Assembly: GCA_021442155.1 (NCBI GenBank)
Contig: CM038232.1
Span: forward strand, 65,205,555 to 65,269,554
Direction: 5' to 3'
Length of the DNA stretch: 64,000 nucleotides
Source of the DNA: Cymbidium sinense
Lineage: Eukaryota; Streptophyta; Magnoliopsida; Asparagales; Orchidaceae
The notes under the pieces: model-generated
Told to the model about the DNA's origin: nothing
The model's input: the letters and a program-made list of their open reading frames with translations, nothing else
Database searches by the model: none
Translations under genes and position numbers: made by a program
Shown: piece after piece, positions 36,060-46,849 of the stretch
Position numbering within the stretch: position 1 is the stretch's first letter
Layout: every line of letters begins with the position of its first letter

Positions 36060-36995
36060 AGTCATTGGTTTAGATGATCGAGAAGCCCCTCCACAGGTTG
36101 CTCCACCCTTGGATATGCTTATGGAGGATTAGTCCAAGGTGGACTATAGTATCCTCTCTCACCTAAGAAAGTTTCCATCTAAGCTATGCATATACGATGC
36201 CCTTGTCTTATCCAAAGAGATGAGAGAATCACTAATCAAGGATCTTCTTGCTCTAGAGATATGTTTAGCTCAGCTGACTACTATTAGAGAAGAGGCACAT
36301 TATTCCAGAGAAGCTCAGGGAATCACTTTCACAGATGAAGACCTACTTCTGGAGGACATGGAGCACAATTTTCCCCTCTATATTACAGTGGACATGGGCG
36401 ATTCGCATCAGACCGAGTTCTCGCCGAGTGCATATGAACATTATGAGTTTAAAGACCCTTGCCTATTTGAGGATCAACATCTCCAGACTCTGAGGAGATC
36501 GAATGATGTTGAGAGGATTCAATGAACAAGGTGAGCGGGCTTCAGGTTCTATAGTGTTACTTTTGAAGATAGGTGACTGGAAGACTGAAGCCAAGTTTTA
36601 TATCATTGATTCAAATATTTCATTCACCGCTTTGCTCGGTAGGCCTTCGATATATCAAAATAAGATGATTTCATCCTCCCTCCATCAGCGCATCAAGTTC
36701 AGGAAGGATGGGATTGAATATTATGTCAAGGGTGATGAAAAGCATATTTCAGTCAGAGAGGTTGAGATATATGAGAATACGACCTACTATCTTTCTCAAA
36801 ACACCTTTTCTCATGAACTAGGTCAAAATTCAAATTCAAATGCAAAAGAAAAAGAAGAAAAAGAAAAAACAAAAGAAAAAAAAAGAAAAATAAATGTCCA
36901 AGTGAACAAGAAAAGGAAATTGAGGAAGAAGTGGAGCCGCATATTATGTTCCACCCACAGTTCATCCCATCATATAGACATGTGGGTGGGATGAC
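36060..36995 (+). pseudogene. Retroviral-type aspartic protease region, decayed and frameshifted
   Basis: Frame 1 (36139-36525) reads 'VDYSILSHLRKFPSKL', 'YDALVLSKEMRESLIK' and 'ITFTDEDLLLEDMEHNFPLYI', the stretch that precedes the protease active site in Ogre-like elements. The active-site D-[TPS]-G itself cannot be found. A shift near 36503 leads to frame 2 (36503-36994), which reads 'GDWKTEAKFYIID', 'FTALLGRPSIYQNKMISSSLH' and 'KFRKDGIEYYV', the C-terminal half including the flap-distal LLGRP motif. A lysine/glutamate-rich tail follows (36840-36940, A/G-rich DNA). The enzyme would process the polyprotein; here it is inactive. Confidence 0.75.
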
Positions 36996-37499
36996 TCAAC
37001 TTCCACCAGGCAGAGGTAGAAATAGAGGTAGTTCTAGAGGTGGAAGACCCCCTTATTAGCCATCAGCCAATAGGGGTTATGTTCCAATTCATAGGAGTAC
37101 CCCTACAATTCACATAGACTTGGAATCAAGCTCGGAGGATGAGTCTAATGTGATAAGTATACTAGCCAACCCCTCTCAGCGGGTTTCATTGGAGGTGACA
37201 CTTGAGTCAAATAGTGACTAAGACAAGGCCTTCAGACAAAGCACGAAAGTATTTGAATCAAATGTATGTGAAACTATCAGACAACAATTAGGAACCTTAG
37301 CTCTAACCTCACTTTCATCTTAAATAGCTGAAGGTTTAGTAGTGAAGGAAGCCCCTAAGTCTTCCATTGATGTAAAACCAAAGAGATTCTTTTTTGGGAT
37401 CATCATCCTCAATTCCTGAAGTTAATGTAGAACTTGAGGATGATTCATATAAAAAATTAATAGAATTTCCTTTTTATTAGTACTCGTCTTATGTTCTTA
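36996..37499 (+). other. Protease-RT interval
   Basis: No continuous frame; short coding-like pieces such as a glycine/arginine-rich segment near 37010-37050. In Ogre elements an intron is known between the protease and RT parts, and this interval would be the place, but I see no convincing pair of splice sites. Confidence 0.35.
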
Positions 37500-38640
37500 A
37501 TCTTGTAAAGAAGAGTTTGATTCTTTATTTATGGTCTAAGCACAGGTCAAAGTACTTCAAAAAGCTATGGAATAATAGTGGAAAGGATGCACAATCAAGA
37601 TCAGGACTAGGATTCGGTACAGTGGGTCCAATCAATGATGATGATTACTGCTTAGTTGTCACCAACCATCCGGAGCCTGATAGAATTATTTCACACCAAA
37701 CCAACTCTTATGAGGGTGTGTGTTTAAAACTTTAGATGATCTAGATGATCTCCAAATCAGAGATGAACCGCCATAATTTGAAGAGGAGATCCATTCAATA
37801 ATTGACAAGCTTAAATAAATCAACCTCGAGATGAAAAAAAATCCATGCCCGACATACATCAATTCGTTGTTGAATGAAGAAGAAACCAATGACTTAGTTA
37901 GGCTATTGACTGAGTTTAAGGACTGCTTTGTATGGAGTTATGAAGAAGTGCCTGGATTATCTGCTGATGTAGCAGTCCAAAAACTAGCAATAGATCCTAG
38001 CGCTAACCCTATCAAGCAAGCTAGAAATTGAACAATAGGTTATTTCTAAAGTCAAGAAACTGATCGATGCTAGTTTCATCAGGGAAGAAAAATACCCTAC
38101 TTGGTTAGCCAGTGCCATCCTAGTTAAGAAGAAGAATGACCAAATTTGCATATGCATTGATTTTAGGGACTTAAATAAGGCATGTCCTAAGGATGAGTTT
38201 CCTTTTCCTACACCAGAATTAGTGGTGGACATCGCCTCATCTCATGCAATTTTATCCTTCATGGATGGGTCATCTGACTACAACTAAATTAAGATGGACC
38301 CCGAGGATGAAAGAAACACTACTTTTCAAACGATCAACATGTTTATAGGTCATGCCTTTGGCCTTAAAATGCTAGTTACCACATACCATGACTCAGATCT
38401 TTAACAAACTCATCTATCATCAAGTTGAGTGCTATGTTGATGAACTAGTAGTTAAAAGAAAAAAAAAAGAAAGACAATCTCTTTGACTTGAGAGTAATTT
38501 TTGAATGATTAAGACAATATAACCTCAAAATGAATCTCTTGAAGTGTGCATTCGGAGTCAGGGAAATTTCTTGGGTTTGTTGTTTGACACTGAGAAATAG
38601 AAATAGATCTAGAAAAGATCAAAACTATCTTAGAAATGCT
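37500..38640 (+). pseudogene. Reverse transcriptase of the giant Tat element, decayed
   Basis: The N-terminal part is open at 37831-38031 ('CPTYINSLLNEEE', 'DCFVWSYEEVPGLS'). After a frame change come 'FIREEKYPTWLASAILVKKK', 'CIDFRDLNKACPKDEFPFP' and 'ILSFMDGSSDYN' (about 38070-38285), the fingers-palm blocks of gypsy RT. An in-frame TAA follows directly. The catalytic YVDD appears as YVDE at 38433-38444 (second active-site aspartate replaced by glutamate). An A-run indel at about 38455-38475 shifts the frame again. The copy is therefore inactive on several counts. The preceding frame at 37517-37735 is the RT-upstream linker. Confidence 0.8.
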
Positions 38641-39190
38641 ACCTCCTAAAAGTTTAACTCAACTTAGATCTTTCCAAGGACGGTTGGCATATCTAAGATG
38701 CTTTATTTCCCACCTATTTGAGAGATGCAAGAAATTCTCAACACTTGTCAAAAAAGATGCCAAGTTCAAGTGGGATGACAAGTGCCAGCATGCCTTTAAA
38801 GATATCAAGCTGTATTTGGTGAAGCCACCAGTTCTAGCAGCCCCTATCCCGGGCAGGCCACTCATCCTCTACACTACTGCATTGGATGACTCCCTCGGTG
38901 CTTTGTTAGCCCAAGCCAATGATGAAGGGAAGGAGAGTGCTCTCTACTACCTCAGCTATCATCTGATTCCTTCTAGAGTGAACTATCCACCTATTAAAAA
39001 AAATTGCCTAGCTTTGATCTTTCCATCTCAGAAGCTACGATGCTATATCCTTTATCATAAGGTGAACTTGATTTCTAGAGCCAATCCACTGCAGTATCTC
39101 ATGACACGGCCAACGCTATCTAGACGTTTGACACGTTGGTTCTCTCGCAGTGTGATATCACATTCATACCTCTCAGTGTGGTAAAATGTC
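38641..39190 (+). pseudogene. RNase H (first, Ty3-type) of the giant Tat element
   Basis: One open frame of 182 codons from 38636 covers the end of RT connection and RNase H: 'LRSFQGRLAYLRCFI', 'FKWDDKCQHAFKDIK', 'PPVLAAPIPGRPLILYTTA' (start of RNase H; the catalytic Asp of the usual Y-x-D/T-A context is a Thr here), 'LYYLSYHL' and 'NPLQYLMTRP'. It lies downstream of RT without a gap, as in the family. The frame is lost near 39184. RNase H degrades the RNA template strand. Confidence 0.75.
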
Positions 39191-39229
39191 AAGCACTATC
39201 GGATTTCTTAGTAGCACACCCACTTCCTA

Positions 39230-39760
39230 TTGATTCCCCACTTAATGATGATCTCCTTGATGAACAAATCATGAACTTAGGGGAAATCGACAACCGCTGA
39301 TGGGAGATGTATTTTGATGGTGCAGCTTCTTTTCATAAATGAGAAGCACCACGATCTACTCTTCCAAGAAAATAAGGGGTAGGAATAGTTTTCTTAACTT
39401 CAAACCATGATGTGATGAGATTCTCATACTATCTCTCTAATCCCTACACCAACAATGAAGCTGAGTATGAGGCTTTGATTGTCAGTCTAGAGTTAGCCAT
39501 TACAACGTGTGTTAAGAACATAAACATCTTTGGGGATTCTTAGTTGGTCATCAACTAGATTACTGGGTCCTACAAAGTTCTCAAACCTAAGCTTCATCAT
39601 TACCACGAGTACACTGTGAAGCTATTGGCCCAGATCCTTGAAGTCACCATCTACAAGGTTCCCCGAGTAGAAGTAGCAGAGGCTCTGGCCAAACTTGCCA
39701 AAGAGTTGGTTTGTCTGGAAGATGAGTCCATTCCAATAAGGGTCCAAAATAGATAAGTCG
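39230..39760 (+). pseudogene. Second, archaeal-like RNase H (Tat hallmark)
   Basis: After a TGA at 39298 the frame reads 'WEMYFDGAAS' (first catalytic Asp), then 'GVGIVFLTS', 'NNEAEYEALIVSLELA' (catalytic Glu), 'NIFGDS' (catalytic Asp), 'LVIN', 'YHEYTVKLL' and 'VPRVEVAEALAKLA'. The motif set and position between RNase H and integrase define the aRNH domain of the Tat lineage. The catalytic residues persist but the frame has TAG at 39541 and 39556 exactly where glutamines are expected, and another stop and indel near 39343-39377. Confidence 0.75.
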
Positions 39761-39899
39761 TGTCTCTTATTGATGCTGAACTAATCAAGAGACTTTCTCT
39801 TAAAAGGGAGGTTGCTATCACTTATAAGGAGAAGGAGATAGATTAGAGGAAACCATTCATAGACTATTTGAACACTGACAAACTACCTCAAGAGAAATC

Positions 39900-41085
39900 A
39901 CAAGCCAATTAGGTGAAACAGAGAGCTGTCTCATACACTCTCGTTGATGGCAGCCTATACCGATGGTCTTTCGATCAAATGTGGTTACGCTGTTTGGACA
40001 AACATGAAGCCCATAAGATTGTCATTGAGGTATATTCTAGTCTATGCGGAGCGCATCAATCCGATTTGAAGATGAAGATGAAGATTAAGAGACTAGGATA
40101 CTACCGACCTTCGATAATTACAGACTGCATGGATGTAGATATGAGATGCCATCAGTGTCAGGTACATGGTGTGGTCTTACATCAACCACCAAACATTCTA
40201 CACCCTACATTAGCTTCATGGCCATTTGAGTGTTGGGGAACCGACATTGTGGGTCCGATCGATCCTCCTTCTTCCAAGGGTCATCGGTTTATTCTAGCTG
40301 CCACCGACTATTTTTCCAAGTGGGCGGAGGCAATAACACTCAGAGAGGTCATAGCTTAGCATTTGCTTCATTTTTTTAGGAATCATATTGTATATAGGTT
40401 CGGGGTGCCTAGATGAATTATATCCAATAATGGTACTACATTCAAAAGCACCAAGATTAACAACTTCGCTAGAAGATACGGTATCAATTAGAGATACTCC
40501 ACCATCTACTACCCTAGAGAAAATGGCCTAACAGAACCATTCAACCTAACTTTCATCCAAATACTTAAGAAGACACTTGACGATAACAAGTGATAGTGGA
40601 ATGAGAAATTGGTTGAAGCCTTGTGGGCTTACCACACCACATACCAAACTCAAACTCAATATACCCCATTTTTCTTAGTGTATGGGTTCGAATTCGTTCT
40701 ACCTTTAGAGGTTTAACTCCTGTCACTAAGGATAGCATTGGGTAGCAAGATCACTATAGAGAAAAATGTGAAGATGTGGTTAGAAAAGCTCAAAGGTTTG
40801 GAGGAGAGTCGCCTACAGGCGTGCTAGAACCTCGAGTTGTACAAAACCAAAATCATTCAAGCTTCCAACAAGCTGGTTTGCCCTAGGTCTTTCCAAGTAG
40901 AAGAACTTGTGTTAGTCCTAAACAGAAAGCATGAAAGATGGGAGGCAAGTTTAAACCCACTTGGGAAGGCCCCTATGTCATAGAGAAGGCCTACCAAGGA
41001 GGATCATATCAGCTCATTGATTGTAAAGGGGAGCACTCGATGATTCCAATTAATGGGCTCTATTTGAAGAAATATTATTCATAAA
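39900..41085 (+). pseudogene. Integrase of the giant Tat element, decayed
   Basis: Open at 39913-40359: zinc-binding HHCC region ('CLDKHEAHK', 'LCGAHQSD', 'CHQCQVHG'), then 'WPFECWGTDIVGPI' with the first catalytic Asp and 'ATDYFSKWAEA'. After a TAG the frame continues with 'YRFGVPR', a TGA, and 'IISNNGTTF' at about 40420-40440, where the second catalytic Asp is Asn, then 'YYPRENGLTE' with the catalytic Glu. C-terminal text at 40620-41085 includes 'LWAYHTTYQT' and a degenerate 'WEGPYVIEKAY'. At least four stops. Integrase would join the cDNA to host DNA. Confidence 0.8.
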
Positions 41086-41189
41086 ATATGTTTGAAAATA
41101 ATTATCAACAAAAGAACAAAATCTAATTCCATTTTATTAAAATCTTCTCTTCTTTCAAAGCATTGTTTGCTTGTCTTGCGAATCCACCA

Positions 41190-41470
41190 TGACATGTTTA
41201 GGATAGGTGTAAGAGAACCCAAGAGCCATCCTATCCCTCATCCACAACACAAACACAATCAAACATAATCTCCCGACGCTATTAGAATAGGTGTGAGAGA
41301 ACCCAAGAGGCATCCTATTTTGACTAGCACAATTGAGTTAGGTGTAAGAGAACCCAAGCGACATCCTTTCTTGGTGGAAATACTTGATGCCATCTGTGGC
41401 ACCATTTCATCCAATTCTCTAAGTGTGTTTAGGGTAGGTGTGAGATAACCCAAGTGGAATCCTATTCCCT
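41190..41470 (+). repeat. Short interspersed motif array downstream of integrase
   Basis: Four copies of a block close to AGGTGTGAGAGAACCCAAGA followed by GGCATCCTAT at about 41205, 41287, 41340 and 41435, with unequal spacing (about 82, 53 and 95 bp) and different intervening sequence. Confidence 0.75.
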
Positions 41471-41819
41471 TTAGCACAAGCATAAAAATAAATATAAATC
41501 TTTTATCTCGGGCTAGTTTGATGTGGGTGCAAGCCCTCTGTGGCACTCACTCATTAGCTACTCTAGGTCGGGTCTACATGCTACCTTGCTAGTATGTCAC
41601 CCTAGTGGTTCCTTATTTTGGAAGATGTGAGTCCCCATGATTTCTTTCTAACTTGACCATTGCAAACCAATGAGCACCATGTTAGTTTGGTAGACTTCAC
41701 TGCTCAGCCAGTAAGCTACCTTGTGGTAACTTTATTTAAGAAGATGTGAGTCTCTGTGCTTTCTTCTTAAACTGATCATCATGATCTAACTAGATCGAGA
41801 ATATTCGAGGTTTATGATA

Positions 41820-43950
41820 AGTCTCCTAGAGGCTCCTTCCTCTTGACTACATTTGAGTCGATGTAAGTCCCCTAGTGGCATTCACTCAGTAGTCGCCCTA
41901 GGTTGGATGGCACCTGTCGAGCCGAAGACAAACTATCCCAGCAATCAGTTTTGCTATAGGAGGATGTGAGTCCAAGCTTTCTTCCTAGGCTGATTGTTGC
42001 AAACCGATGGGAACCTTAGGTTGGTTGATGTTCACTATGCTAACAGCGACTCACCTGGTGGATACACCACTCTTGGCAGATGTGATTCCCCATGCTTTCT
42101 CTTGAGTTGGCCACCGAATACCTATTCGATATATGACTAGCCATGACATCTTCTCCAAGGTTTTGGATTAAGCCCTCAGTGGCCCCTCTCCCTACAGAGA
42201 TTCTATTTGGATCACATCCTTCGCAATCCCATTTATACACTACCTGTGTTACTTTTGGATTGGACAGTCCCTCTTTTATGATAGCCACCCCTGTGGTTGG
42301 AGAATTTATTCAACGGATAGACAAATTCTCCCTTGGTTCAGTAAATCTGAGATATGTCTAGGCTGATATAAGCTCCTTCTTAGTTTAATTCCTTGCAAAC
42401 CAACAAGGTCCACGATAAATAAACTAAACAAATAAACAAAAAATTTGCTTGTGAATTAGGAATTCAAGCCCCCAAAGGTCCCTTTTTTCCAAGCAGACAT
42501 CCTATCTTTAGGGCAATATCAGCAGAACTCCCTATAAGAATTGCCTGACTACCTGAGTTGAGATAAGTCCCCAGGTTGGTACTCACTCCGTAGTCGCCCT
42601 TAGGTAGGGTTCAATCTATTTTTCCACAAGCAAGTTATCTCGACAGTCATTCTGCTTTGGAAGATGTAAGACTACGACACATTCTTTCTAGCATGACTAT
42701 CACAAATTGATGGGCAGCTCAAGGTCGGGTTTGATTTCTTGCCCAAAGTAACTGATCACCCCACTGGTCTTTTGTAGTGGAAGATGTGAGTCCCCATGCT
42801 TTCTTCCCCTGAATTAATCATTGCAAATCGAAAGGCACTCCTTTGGTCTGATAGTTCTCCCTTCGGATGGGAAGCTACTCCCTTTGGTTCAGTAAATATG
42901 AGATAGGTCTAGGCTGATATAAGCTCCTACTCAATGTGATCCATTGCAAACTAATGGAATTCATTAAAATAAACTAAAAAATAAAATTAATCTTGACTAT
43001 CTTTGAGCTGATTTAAGTCCCCCAGTGCATTGACTCAATAGTCAGTCTTAGGTCGGGTTCGATTTGTTTCCTTGCCAATCGATCACCCCAGTGGTTTCTT
43101 ATTTTGGAAGATGTGAGTCCCCACACTTTCTTCTTAAACTTAACCATTATAAACTGAAAGGTGACCCCTTTGGTTGGATAGTCCTACTATGTGATTGGTA
43201 GATTACCCATTTGGATTGGTAAATCTGAGCTAGCCCAAAGCCTCCATGGACCCTACTAAGTGCAGTCCATTGGAAACCAATGGGATCCATCAAAACAATC
43301 AAAAATGAAATTAATCTTGACTATCTTTGAGTTGATCTAAGTCTCCCAATGGAATTTACTCAATAGTCAGCCCTAGGTTGGGTTCAATCCGTTGCCTTGC
43401 CAATGGATCACCCTAGCAACTGGTCCCTACTTTGAAAGATGTAAGTCTACTACGCTTTTCTCCTAGTGCAACTACTGCACATTGAAAGGCGACCCCTTTG
43501 GTTGGATAGTCCTACTATGTGGTTGGTAGACTACCCCTTTGGATTGGTAAATCTAAGCTAGCCCAAGGCCTCCATGGCCCCTACTCAGTGCAGTCAATCG
43601 TAAACCGATGGGATCCATGAAAATAATCAAAAATAAAATTAATCTTGACTATTTTTGAGTTGATCTAAGTCCCCTAGCAGCATTCACTCAATAGTCAGCC
43701 CTAGGTTGGGTTCAATCTATTGCCTTTCCAATGGATCACCCCAGCAACTGGTTCCTATTTTGGAGGATGTAAGTCTTCTTTACTTTTCTCCTAGTACAAC
43801 TGCTGCACACCGAAAGGTGATCCCTTTGGTTGGCTAGTCCTACTATGTGTTTGGTAGACTACCCCTTTGGATTGGTAAATCTGAAGTTAGGTCTAGGCCT
43901 CCATGGCTCCTACTCAATGCGATCCATCGCAAACTAACAGGTTCCATTCT
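41820..43950 (+). repeat. Degenerate tandem repeat array in the 3' untranslated region
   Basis: The clearest units start at about 42991, 43313 and 43643 (period about 320-330 bp) with TCTTGACTATCTTTGAG and contain, in order, TAAGTCCCC.AGTGGCATTCACTCA, a TAGTC.GCCCTAGGT block, GCCTTGCCAATGGATCACCCC, GAAGATGTAAGTC, GGCGACCCCTTTGGTTGGAT, TAGTCCTACTATGTG and AATCTGAGCTAGCCCAAGGCC. More diverged and partly rearranged units precede them from about 41825 and 42545. Ogre elements commonly carry tandem repeats here, some of which seed satellites. Confidence 0.8.
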
Positions 43951-44315
43951 AAAATTCAAAAATCTAAAAATCTAAAACAAATTCAACCCTCTTCCCTCAG
44001 TGGAGTCAATCAAAAATAACAAATCAAACAAATCAAATCAATTACTCTCCCTAGTGAGACTCAAGTCAAATCAAACCTCTCATCCCCTTGTGGATGACTT
44101 GAACCTGTTTCCCTAATGGAAGGTTCATATACTCTATCCCTAGTAGATTCTTCTTTCACTCTTACTTTGACACGAGTAGAGTCATAATGCACTAAGCTCT
44201 GGATTCCTTCTACACCTTGGGTTAGGAGTAGATCGTTTCTATTAGTGCATGTGATCGTTCAGTGTTGTTGATCATTTCGGTCAACACCAATACGTGTGGT
44301 GTGACTGACACCCTT
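43951..44315 (+). other. 3' untranslated end before the 3' LTR
   Basis: Unique sequence after the repeat array. The last bases before the LTR are not purine-rich as expected for a polypurine tract; instead GGTGT-GACTG-ACACC forms a small perfect hairpin at 44298-44312. Confidence 0.5.
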
Positions 44316-46462
44316 TGTTGACCTCATTTTTAGGATGAGCTCTCAACCCCTCCATCTTAGACATAGGACTTTTCTTAGACACAAAGAGTTTCCTTTGTCT
44401 TAAGATACTTCTAGTGATTAGGTGAACACTCAACCTAACCCTAGAGACTTAAAAGGGTTAGCCATGGGAATAAGTCAAGCGTTAGGGGTGTTAGGAAAAT
44501 TTTCCTACACTATAGCCTGAACTAACTCCTCACTTCCTTCCCTCAAGTAAAATTCCAAATCAAGTTTAAACCAATTCCAAACTCCAAATCAAATCAACAT
44601 TAAAAACTTAAATCAATTCCAACTTAATTGATTTTCTTAAACTCAATCAATTTCAAATGATTGAAGCCCATGATTGAATTCCAAATTCCCAAGAATCTTT
44701 CCTAAGCCACTTTGATTCTATCTTATGGACTTAGCCCAAATCAAATCCAAATAAAATCAAATTAAAGAACATTTCTCATACCCATTTATATTCTCATTTA
44801 TATTCACAAATATAAATGAAATATAAATTCAAATATCCAAAAATCAATTCAAAAATGAAATCCAAATCTAATCAAAATACAACCTAAGCCTTTCAAATCA
44901 AATTCTTGAACTTAACCAAATCAAATTCAAACTAAGCCAAACCCTAGATTTTTCTTCATGATTCAATCAATCCTTCAATCATGAATCCAAATATAAACAT
45001 AAATGTCAATCATCAATTCAAAACTCTCATGATCACCATTTTGAACTTGAAATTGTCGAACAAATCAAAACCCATTTGACTCCACATTACTTATAAATGG
45101 ATTCATATTTCAATCATAAGTCCATATGTAAGTTCAACCAAACTTGAATCAAGCCTTGATCAAGCCAATTGACTCACTTAGGCTCACTTGACCCAAAGTG
45201 ACCTAAAGTATTCCTTTTGAGCCAAATTCTAATCCTATCCAAATTGGATTGAACTAAGCCTGATTAAGCCTCACATTATTAGCAATAATCATCATGAGAT
45301 GATCAATCACTCAAATTGGATCAAAGCAAGTCAAACCCAAGGGTTGACTAAGTCAACACTTAGCCAAAATGAAACCTAAACTAGCCAAAATCCACCATAG
45401 GTCAAATTGATTGAAACCATTGATCAAAACTCATTCATGATCAATGTTTGAACTTGACCAAATCATAAATTAAGCCTAACCTAGCCTAATTGGCCACATG
45501 ACCCAAATTGACCCAATTTGACCTAAAAAGTCAAAATGGGTCAAAAATTGATCTAAGCCAAATTAATTGAAGGCAATGGGCCAAGTTCATCCCAAATCAC
45601 TTATTGAACTTGACCAAAGCCTCAATTGACCAACTAGACCCAACTTAGCCCAATTGACCATGAACCCAACTTGACCTAAAAGGTCATATTGAGCCAAAAT
45701 CAAATCAAACTAAAATTTATTGAAAACAAATATACCAATACATTTCAAATAATAAATGAAACCTAAACCAACCCATGATCTAACCCAAATAGGTCAAATG
45801 GGTCAAATTGGTCAACTTGACCCATTTGACCTAAATGAAATCAAATGAACCAAATCCAAATAGAAATCAAATTGAACCAAACCAATGATGCCAAAACATT
45901 TCAAATGGTCATATGAACTTGACCAAACCCTTGGTTTGACCCAATTTGACCAATTGGCCAACTTGACCCAAGTTGACCCATTTTGACCTAAATGGGTCAA
46001 CATGAGCCAAATCATATCAATTCAATTCCAAATTCATTGAAACTTGGCCCAACCCATTTTTCAATCGTACCAAACATACTCAAACTAAAATCCAAGCTGA
46101 ATGACCATTTTACCCATAGGTCAAAGGGTAATTCTTGGCCAAATTCACTTGGAATTTAGTCAAATCCTCTTCATAGCCACTTGACACTCTCTTAGTGGAC
46201 CAAGTGGACACTAGTAAGAGTGGTGCACTTGACCCATTGGGTTGGGTCAGCCAAACCAACCCAAGGCTAAAACCGACCACTCCCTTTATTTCAAACACAT
46301 GTAAATCACTCCTCCACCCAAAATCAGCACATGGTACTTCTCCACTGCCTCCTATGGACAAAATTGAACCACATGCCACCCTAAACAGCCCAAAAAACCC
46401 ATTGCATAGAATGAATTTGATCAAAATGACAAAGGAAAGCTCAGCTATCTGATCCACCTAGT

Positions 46463-46477
46463 GGGAGATATACTCCC
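46463..46477 (+). promoter_or_regulatory. TATA-like core inside an inverted repeat, LTR copy C
   Basis: GGGAG-ATATA-CTCCC. Copy A has GAGGAGG-ATATACA-CCTCCTC at 21503-21523. The segment is missing from copy B. It lies about 360 bp upstream of the conserved hairpin and downstream of the TTGACC cluster, a plausible core-promoter position. Confidence 0.4.
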
Positions 46478-46828
46478 CATAATTTCATTTCATTTTAACA
46501 CATTCACACTCGATTTACTGAGAGAGACCTAAGGCAAGCTCCCCAAGCTCCCTCAAGCAATCCCCAAGCTATTTGAATTCTCCTCTTCTCGATTTCTTCA
46601 AGCCAAAAATAGGGGAGCTCAAGCATTTTTCCTTCTCACTCAATACCCAATATCAAGCCAATTGCTCTTGCAAGCACCCTCAGGGGACTCAATCGAGTTG
46701 ATCTAGAGCTTAACCCAAGTTCTCAAGGCATGAGAGAGGGGACTTTGCTCAAAGTCGCAAGCTTAGGAGGAGCACTTTGGTCCATAGGGAGATCTACTCA
46801 ACCTCAACCCCTGAAACCTTCAATAGGG

Positions 46829-46849
46829 CTTCGTCTCTACTAGACGAAG
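46829..46849 (+). other. Conserved LTR stem-loop, copy C (perfect form)
   Basis: CTTCGTCT-CTACT-AGACGAAG, a perfect 8-bp stem with a 5-base loop; counterpart of 26320-26340. Confidence 0.7.

Noticed and set aside
36840..36940. Lysine/glutamate-rich frame as a separate nuclear protein
   Set aside because: It is the A/G-rich tail of the protease region, continuous with the LLGRP-bearing frame, and low-complexity.
32409..41085. Integrated plant pararetrovirus (Caulimoviridae) as the source of the RT
   Set aside because: An integrase, a second archaeal-like RNase H and flanking LTRs are present, which define a Tat retrotransposon; no movement-protein text is seen.
46110..46457. 115-codon minus-strand frame in LTR copy C with a plus-strand shadow
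   Set aside because: The homologous part of copy B does not keep the frame, and it falls in the W-box-rich U3.
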